Source: JBEKVE01 sp049514335 | GTDB lineage: Bacteria; Actinomycetota; Acidimicrobiia; Acidimicrobiales; UBA8190 | NCBI GenBank assembly: GCA_049514335.1 | Contig: JBEKVE010000061.1 | Span: 1 to 16,675 of the forward strand | Length of the DNA stretch: 16,675 nucleotides | Direction: 5' to 3' | Notes under the pieces: generated by a model | Database searches by the model: none | What the model was told of the DNA's origin: nothing | What the model saw: only the letters and a program-made list of their open reading frames with translations | Position numbers and translations under genes: made by a program | Part shown: one piece after another, positions 12,171 through 16,675 of the stretch | Numbering within the stretch: position 1 is the stretch's first letter | Layout: each line of letters starts with the position of its first letter

Positions 12171-13463
12171 ATGGCGAGAACGGTCTTCGTCGGCGCCAAT
12201 CTCCTCGACGGGGACCACCCGGCGCGCCCCGGCACCACCGTCGTGGTCGAGGGCGACCGCATCGTGTCGGTGGGCGAGCGCGGCGCAGGCGCAACGCCGG
12301 CTCGAGCCGACGCCGGCGGTCCTGTGACCGGCGATGGCGGCGGCGAGCGCAGCTCCGAGGAGGACGTCATCGACCTCGCCGGCCGCACGCTCATGCCGGG
12401 CATGGTGAGCTGCCACTTCCACGCCACCTACCACGAGCTCGGGACCCGCCCCGCCCCCTTCGGCCTGGAGGAGCCCCCCGCCCTGCAGGCGGTGCGGGCG
12501 GTGCGGAACCTCGAAGCGGTGCTGCGGGCCGGCTTCACCTCGGCGGTGAGCGCGGGCGCACCCTTCGCCATCGACCCCGCCATGCGCCGGGCCATCGCCG
12601 AGGGGGCGGTGAACGGCCCCCGTTTCGTCCCCGGCAGCCGCGACGTGAGTACCACCGGGCATGTGAACGACAGCGCCCCCTGGTACTGGGAGGTCGGCGC
12701 CCGCGGTGCCCTGCGGATCTGCGACGGCCCCGAGGAGTTCCGTCGGGCGGTTCGCGAGGAGATCCGCGACGGGGCGCGCATGATCAAGATGTTCGTGACG
12801 GGAGGCCACGGCACGGTGGGGCCGGCGGAGCGGACCGAGATGACCCACGCCGAGATGGCCGCCGGTGTCGAAGCCGCTCATGACCGGGGTGCGATGGTGC
12901 GGGGGCATATCGCCAACCGTGACGCCATCGCCATGGCGCTCGACTGCGGCATCGACGTCATCGACCACGGCGACGGCATGGACGACGAGTGCATGGCCCG
13001 CATCGTGGAGTCGGGGACGCCGGTGGTGCCTTCGCTGTTCTTCCCCTACCGGCTGTGGCGATCGCTGTCGGGCACGAGGCTGGGTTTCACCGATTCCCTC
13101 GAAGCCGACCTCCAGGCCGCCTACGCCTGGCTGCCCGAGGCGAACGCGGCCGGCATGCGTCTCGTGGTGGGGGACGACTACGGGGCCGTCGGGTTCCCGC
13201 ACGGCATCTACGGCGAGGAGCTCGCCTTCTACGTGGACGTGGTGGGCATCCCCGCCCTCGATGTGCTGCGCTGGGCCACACGTCACGGGGCCGATCTCAT
13301 GGGCCGCGGGCACGACCTCGGCACCGTCACTCCCGGCAAGCTCGCCGACCTGGTGGTGGTGGACGGCGACCCGTCGCTCGACATCGGCGTCCTGTCCGAT
13401 CCGGCGCGCCTCGTCGGTGTCATGAAGGGCGGCCGCTTCGTGGCGGGGTTCGACGCCGGCTGA
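12171..13463 (+). CDS. Amidohydrolase family protein (imidazolonepropionase-like)
   Basis: This 430-residue cytosolic metal-dependent hydrolase has the composite N-terminal strand region (VFVGANLLDGD, VVVEGDRIVSVGE), the metal pair HFH at 82-84 in SCHFHATYHE, and Lys206 in KMFVTGGHG where the carbamylated lysine is expected. His246 (GHIAN) and His266 (IDHGD) follow, then the acidic pair at 335-336 (VVGDDYG). The C-terminal GTVTPGKLADLVVVDGDP is typical of the superfamily. It probably cleaves a C-N bond of a cyclic or amide substrate; the specificity is not readable. A Gly-rich insertion of about 25 residues near 40-65 interrupts the first beta-sandwich. It starts nine bases after the GT2 stop, so it may be in the same transcript. 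Its stop lies three bases from the end of the convergent PsiE-like gene. Confidence 0.88.
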   Translation: MARTVFVGANLLDGDHPARPGTTVVVEGDRIVSVGERGAGATPARADAGGPVTGDGGGERSSEEDVIDLAGRTLMPGMVSCHFHATYHELGTRPAPFGLEEPPALQAVRAVRNLEAVLRAGFTSAVSAGAPFAIDPAMRRAIAEGAVNGPRFVPGSRDVSTTGHVNDSAPWYWEVGARGALRICDGPEEFRRAVREEIRDGARMIKMFVTGGHGTVGPAERTEMTHAEMAAGVEAAHDRGAMVRGHIANRDAIAMALDCGIDVIDHGDGMDDECMARIVESGTPVVPSLFFPYRLWRSLSGTRLGFTDSLEADLQAAYAWLPEANAAGMRLVVGDDYGAVGFPHGIYGEELAFYVDVVGIPALDVLRWATRHGADLMGRGHDLGTVTPGKLADLVVVDGDPSLDIGVLSDPARLVGVMKGGRFVAGFDAG

Positions 13464-13466
13464 GCG

Positions 13467-13943
13467 CTACGTGGCCTCGTCGCTGTGGCCGCTCACGCGC
13501 AGGACGAGGAGCCCGAAGAGGAGGAACACGACCACACCGACGCCCACGGCGAGCTCGATGAGCGTGTCGTGGAAGTCCGAGATCGCCAGGTGGCGGCTGA
13601 GGGTGAGGTGGGCCGAGGCGCTCAGGATGTCCCGCACGCCGGCCAGGATCCCGATGACGAGGAAGGGCCGCACCGCCAGCGTCCACGAGCGCAGATGGCG
13701 GAAGACGGTGTGGACGATGTCGAGCAGGATGATGACGACGAGGATCCCGTCGACGGCACTGACCACGGACCCGGGGTAGCCGCTCCACTGGTCGAGGAAG
13801 TTGACCACCGTCCGCACCAGGACGATGCCCGCCACGATCAGCAGACTGAGCACGATGGCGTACTCGATGACCACCATGATCCAGGTGATCGCCGTGTCTG
13901 CCCCGACACCATGGGTGCCGGGCGCCCCCGGCTCACGGGCCAC
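13467..13943 (-). CDS. PsiE-like four-helix membrane protein
   Basis: This 158-residue integral membrane protein has four predicted transmembrane helices: about 19-48 (ITWIMVVIEYAIVLSLLIVA), about 62-84 (VDGILVVIILLDIVHTVF), about 93-112 (PFLVIGILAGVRDILSAS) and about 128-148 (LIELAVGVGVVVFLLFGLLV). The pattern and the motif LLDIVHTVFRHL fit the PsiE family, named for a phosphate-starvation-inducible gene in E. coli, whose function is not established. It starts at GTG 13943 and is transcribed away from the lipoprotein gene in the same direction, 42 bases downstream. The short gap holds a GC hairpin. Confidence 0.78.
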   Translation of the reverse strand: MAREPGAPGTHGVGADTAITWIMVVIEYAIVLSLLIVAGIVLVRTVVNFLDQWSGYPGSVVSAVDGILVVIILLDIVHTVFRHLRSWTLAVRPFLVIGILAGVRDILSASAHLTLSRHLAISDFHDTLIELAVGVGVVVFLLFGLLVLRVSGHSDEAT

Positions 13944-13961
13944 GGGGTCAGGCTAGTTGCC

Positions 13962-13977
13962 GGCGCGCCGTCGCGCC
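13962..13977 (-). terminator. GC hairpin between the lipoprotein and PsiE-like genes
   Basis: GGCGCG-CCGT-CGCGCC is a perfect six-base-pair stem with a four-base loop, placed just after the lipoprotein stop. No run of T follows on the minus strand, so it is at best a weak or factor-assisted terminator, or a chance structure in GC-rich DNA. Confidence 0.25.
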
Positions 13978-13985
13978 CCGGACGG

Positions 13986-15431
13986 CTATCCGGTGTAGGT
14001 GAACTGGTCGGCGGGATTGAGGGGGCTGGTGCCGAGGGCCGTGGTCACCCTGACGTCCACCACGGCCGCCGTCTCCTGCACGATCTCGGCGGCCGGGGGC
14101 AGCACGGCGGTGATCTGGGTGTCCGAGTCGACGGTGAAGTCGGTGGTGGTGGCAGCGCCGAACGACACGCTCTGCGTGACGTTGTTGAACCCGGAGCCGG
14201 TGATGGTGACCACCGTGCCGCCCCCCGTGGGCCCGTGTCCGGGGCTCACGCCGGTGACGTTGGGCGTGGCCACTCCGGCGTTGATGGTCCGTACGATCAC
14301 CGATCCCTGGGTGGTGGATCCCACCGCCCAGCAGTTCGACAGCGTGGTACAGGCCACGGACTGCAGATCGGCGTCATCGGGGTTGACGGTCTGGTTCGAC
14401 CACGCCGTCCCGCCGTCGGTGCTGGCCGTGACGGGGGTCTCGTACTCGTCGCTGTCGAACACCTTGCCCACCGCCATGCAGTGCAGCGTGTCGAAGCACG
14501 CAATGGCGTTGATGTCCGGCGCGTGGCCTTCGGCGATCTGGGTGCCCGCCGCCAGGGGGGACACCGACCACGTTGCGCCGCCGTCGGGGCTCGACAGCCC
14601 GATGACGCTCTGGGTGGCCTTGGAGCCGGCGTTCTGGACCACCGCCATGCACTCCGAGGAGATCGGGCAGGTGATGCTCGAGATGTCAGTCCCCCCGATC
14701 AGCTGCGAGGTCCACGTCGAGCCGCCGTTGTCGGTCGTGGACACGACACCCTGTGTCTCGATGGGAGGCGAAAGGGTGGTGGCGTAGGTCGCCTGTCCGA
14801 CGGCCAGGCAGTCGTCCGTCGTCGGGCAGTCGATGGCGTCCAACTGAGAGGCGACCAGGGCGGTGGCGTCCTCGGGGAGCGGCGGTGGGTTCCAGTGGAG
14901 GTTGGCCCAGCCCGCACCCCCGTCGTTGGTGGCCAGGATGGTGCTCGACCCCCCCGTCCCCATGGCCGTGGTGGCCCAGCAGTCCTCCGTGTCGGCGCAC
15001 GACACCGAGTTGAGATAGGCGTTGAGCGACGGGATGCTCGACGCGCTCCAGTCCTGGCCGGAGTCGGTGCTCACGAGCAGCGTGTTGGCGGCGCTCAGGA
15101 CGCCACCGCGGATCTCGCCGCCGACAGCCACGCAGTGCAGGGCACCGGCGCACGAGACGCTGTCGAGGCCGAGGCCGGCCACCCCGTTGGTGTCGTTCGT
15201 CCAGCTCGAGCCGGCGTCGGTCGACCGCTCCACCATCGCATTGCCCGATGCGCCGGTCCCGACGGCGATGCACAGCGCGCCCGAGCATGTCACCGAGCTG
15301 AGCCACGACCCGTCCGAGGTCGACAGTTGCGTGTACCACCCGAAACAGGCGCTGAGCGTTGTCGCCACCAGAAACAGAGCGACGATGGGACCCATCCGCC
15401 GAACAAGTCTCGCCCGCCAAAGGCCAGTCAC
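13986..15431 (-). CDS. Secreted lipoprotein with Asp-box repeats and C-terminal IPT/TIG domain
   Basis: This 481-residue protein begins with a basic N-region (RARLVRR), a hydrophobic core and the lipobox LSAC, with Cys29 as the probable lipidation site. The body has seven repeats, each with a cysteine-pair motif of the type [VI]x-C-x(4-6)-C-x-A-V-G (VTCSGALCIAVG, VSCAGALHCVAVG, IDCPTTDDCLAVG and others). Six are paired with Asp-boxes (STDAGSSW, STDSGQDW, TNDGGAGW, TDNGGSTW, SPDGGATW, STDGGTAW). This predicts a sialidase-like seven-bladed beta-propeller with a disulfide per blade. Residues from about 387 (VTGVSPGHGPTGGGTVVTITG) form an IPT/TIG immunoglobulin-like domain. It starts at GTG 15431 with AGGTGA upstream. 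Function is unknown; a surface carbohydrate- or protein-binding role is plausible. Confidence 0.8.
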   Translation of the reverse strand: MTGLWRARLVRRMGPIVALFLVATTLSACFGWYTQLSTSDGSWLSSVTCSGALCIAVGTGASGNAMVERSTDAGSSWTNDTNGVAGLGLDSVSCAGALHCVAVGGEIRGGVLSAANTLLVSTDSGQDWSASSIPSLNAYLNSVSCADTEDCWATTAMGTGGSSTILATNDGGAGWANLHWNPPPLPEDATALVASQLDAIDCPTTDDCLAVGQATYATTLSPPIETQGVVSTTDNGGSTWTSQLIGGTDISSITCPISSECMAVVQNAGSKATQSVIGLSSPDGGATWSVSPLAAGTQIAEGHAPDINAIACFDTLHCMAVGKVFDSDEYETPVTASTDGGTAWSNQTVNPDDADLQSVACTTLSNCWAVGSTTQGSVIVRTINAGVATPNVTGVSPGHGPTGGGTVVTITGSGFNNVTQSVSFGAATTTDFTVDSDTQITAVLPPAAEIVQETAAVVDVRVTTALGTSPLNPADQFTYTG

Positions 15432-15446
15432 TATTCACCTGCCATC

Positions 15447-15607
15447 TCGTCAATGGTTTGAACGATGATGCGCACGACCCCGTCAACACGTCTCGGAGTG
15501 CGGTAGGCGAGACACTACTTCGTTTGCACTGTCAGTGACCTCATAAGACCTGTCAGTGGAATGGGAGTCCGGGCCCGATACCAGCGCTCTCTCGTCAATA
15601 GTGACGA
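15447..15607. repeat. Pair of related inverted repeats
   Basis: TCGTCA-ATAG-TGACGA (15592-15607) is a perfect six-base inverted repeat. TCGTCAATGGTTTGAACGA (15447-15465) begins with the same nine bases (TCGTCAATR) and ends in ACGA, forming a similar but imperfect stem with one extra base. They flank the low-GC part of the divergent region and may be regulator sites for one of the flanking genes. Confidence 0.4.
15529..15558. repeat. Direct repeat CTGTCAGTG, 21-base period
   Basis: CTGTCAGTG occurs at 15529-15537 and again at 15550-15558, exactly 21 bases apart, or two helical turns. The first copy sits inside a palindrome CACTG-T-CAGTG (15527-15537). Such spacing is typical of tandem sites for one DNA-binding protein, but no regulator is encoded alongside. 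Confidence 0.45.
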
Positions 15608-15880
15608 TGGGTGCCCGCGTCGGGCGTCGTCGGCGCCACGATCGTGCCCGGCCCGGCACTGAGACGCGTCGGATTCCAGGCCACTCTTCTCACTCGCACC
15701 CCAGCCCACCCTCCCAACGCAGCTCGCCCCCGGCCGCTCCGGCACCGTGGCCGGGGCCGGACCGGGTCGACGAGCCGGGCCCCGGCACCGGCCGGCGCTT
15801 TCCCGAGACGGGCACGGCACGGGAGGAAGCCCAGGTGAAAGGTGCACGACGCCGTACAGCCGGCCGGTAGCGTGACCTGC

Positions 15881-15891
15881 GATCGGCGATC
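15881..15891. promoter_or_regulatory. 11-base palindrome upstream of the MFS transporter
   Basis: GATCG-G-CGATC ends 19 bases before the MFS start at 15911 and ten bases before its ribosome site. It could be an operator, but short GC palindromes are common here. Confidence 0.2.
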
Positions 15892-15910
15892 ACGAAGGGC
15901 GGAGGCACCG

Positions 15911-16675
15911 GTGGCGACACTCGACCGCAAGTGGTGGACCCTCATCGCCGTGTGCACGGCGACGTTCATGTTGTTGCTCGACATCACGGTCGTGAACGTC
16001 GCCCTCCCCGCCATCCAGCGGTCGCTTCACTCCGCCTTCAGCGATCTGCAATGGGTGGTGGACGCCTACTCGCTCACCCTGGCCGTCCTCCTGCTCACGG
16101 CCGGGGTGGTGGGCGACATCTTCGGGCGGCGGGGGGTGTTCGCCATCGGCCTGGTGGTCTTCACCCTGTCGTCGCTCGTGTGCGGGCTGTCGACCACTCC
16201 GCTCATGCTCAACATCGCCCGAGCGGTGCAGGGCACGGGCGGGGCGGTCATGTTCGCCACCGCCGTGGCGCTCATCGCCTCGGCCTTCCAGGGCCGCGAG
16301 CGGGGGACGGCCTTCGGCATCTACGGGGCGGTGCTCGGCGGGGCCGTGGCCGTTGGCCCGCTCGTGGGCGGGGCCCTGACGAGCGCCGTCGGATGGCGGT
16401 GGATCTTCTTCGTGAACATCCCCATCGGTGTCGTGGCCGTGGCCATCACCCTCGTCAAGGTGCAGGAGTCGCGCGACCCCACCGGCCGCAGGGTCGACTG
16501 GCTCGGGGTGATCCTCTTCTCGGCGTCGCTGTTCTGCGTGGCCCTGGCCCTCATCCGGGGCAATCCCGACGGCTGGACGAGCGGGCTCATCCTGACCCTG
16601 TTCGCGGTCAGTGCCGTCACCATGGCCGCTTTCATCGTGGCCGAGCTGCGGGTGGCGAGCCCCATGCTCGACCTG
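15911..16675 (+). CDS. DHA2-family MFS transporter (EmrB/QacA type), N-terminal part (runs off right edge)
   Basis: The frame is open from GTG 15911 (GGAGG at 15901-15905) to the window edge, 255 residues of an integral membrane protein of the drug:H+ antiporter-2 type, which normally has 14 helices. Residues 23-33 (LDITVVNVALP) carry the DHA2 signature with Asp24 in helix 1. QWVVDAYSL begins helix 2, GDIFGRRGVFAIG is the loop 2-3 motif A, and GAVLGGAVAVGPLVGGAL is the antiporter motif C in helix 5. FFVNIPIGVVAV marks helix 6. The end is missing, so helices 8-14 are unseen. It would pump toxic or self-made compounds out of the cell; no regulator is visible beside it. Confidence 0.9.
   Translation, partial: MATLDRKWWTLIAVCTATFMLLLDITVVNVALPAIQRSLHSAFSDLQWVVDAYSLTLAVLLLTAGVVGDIFGRRGVFAIGLVVFTLSSLVCGLSTTPLMLNIARAVQGTGGAVMFATAVALIASAFQGRERGTAFGIYGAVLGGAVAVGPLVGGALTSAVGWRWIFFVNIPIGVVAVAITLVKVQESRDPTGRRVDWLGVILFSASLFCVALALIRGNPDGWTSGLILTLFAVSAVTMAAFIVAELRVASPMLDL

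Larger units (their letters stand above)
15432..15910. other. Intergenic region of about 480 bases between lipoprotein and MFS genes, no gene recognised
   Basis: No convincing coding region is visible: the candidate frames have poor, arginine/proline-rich compositions and no family features. The left third (15440-15610) is clearly lower in GC than the rest and holds several short direct and inverted repeats (listed separately). The right half (15620-15880) is GC-rich without recognised structure, apart from an 11-base palindrome GATCG-G-CGATC (15881-15891) just before the MFS ribosome site. Confidence 0.6.

Noticed and set aside
13485..15461. 658-codon plus-strand frame opposite the PsiE-like and lipoprotein genes
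   Set aside because: The opposite strand has a lipobox, Asp-boxes and transmembrane helices; the plus frame has only low-complexity Gly/Arg/His sequence.
15515..15847. Small genes in the 15432-15910 gap (frames on both strands)
   Set aside because: The translations are Arg/Pro/Gly-rich without motifs, and no ribosome site supports their starts.

Overview
The window is very GC-rich, densely packed bacterial DNA. Codons strongly prefer G or C in third position, and GTG/ATG starts overlap TGA stops by 4 bases (GTGA or ATGA) in most gene runs. Together with a TetR-controlled acyl-CoA synthetase, a lipoprotein and a DHA2-type exporter, this points to a high-GC actinobacterium, possibly of the Acidimicrobiia type. 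The lineage is inferred from style only; no rRNA or marker gene is present.

Region A (1-5754) looks like a catabolic module. On the minus strand, a translationally coupled run encodes the gamma, ferredoxin, alpha and beta subunits of a 2-oxoacid:ferredoxin oxidoreductase, followed by the start of a D-2-hydroxyacid dehydrogenase-like gene that leaves the window. Upstream lies a minus-strand AMP-forming acyl-CoA synthetase, then a divergent TetR regulator coupled to a small cupin. The promoter in front of the gamma subunit and the one between the synthetase and tetR carry matching inverted repeats at the same distance from a TAAGATC element. This suggests that the TetR protein controls both units.

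Region B (5767-12161) is the most unusual part. It holds a two-domain glycosyltransferase (DXD/GT32-like plus GT4-like), a second GT4-like protein paralogous to the C-terminal half of the first, and a PqqD-like small protein, all overlapping by 4 bases. A convergent third GT4-like gene follows. Then comes a short gene for a Tat-signal peptide whose mature part is four QYGQNQT repeats, and finally a GT2-TPR glycosyltransferase of the SunS-like type that lacks a normal start codon. My working hypothesis is a dedicated system that glycosylates a repeat peptide in the cytoplasm, with a PqqD-like recognition protein, and exports it through Tat. The peptide modification is inferred, not seen.

Region C (12171-16675) is more ordinary: an amidohydrolase, a PsiE-like membrane protein, a lipoprotein built of Asp-box/cysteine-pair repeats with a C-terminal IPT/TIG domain, a noncoding stretch of about 480 bases with several short repeats, and the first part of a DHA2-family MFS transporter that runs off the right end.
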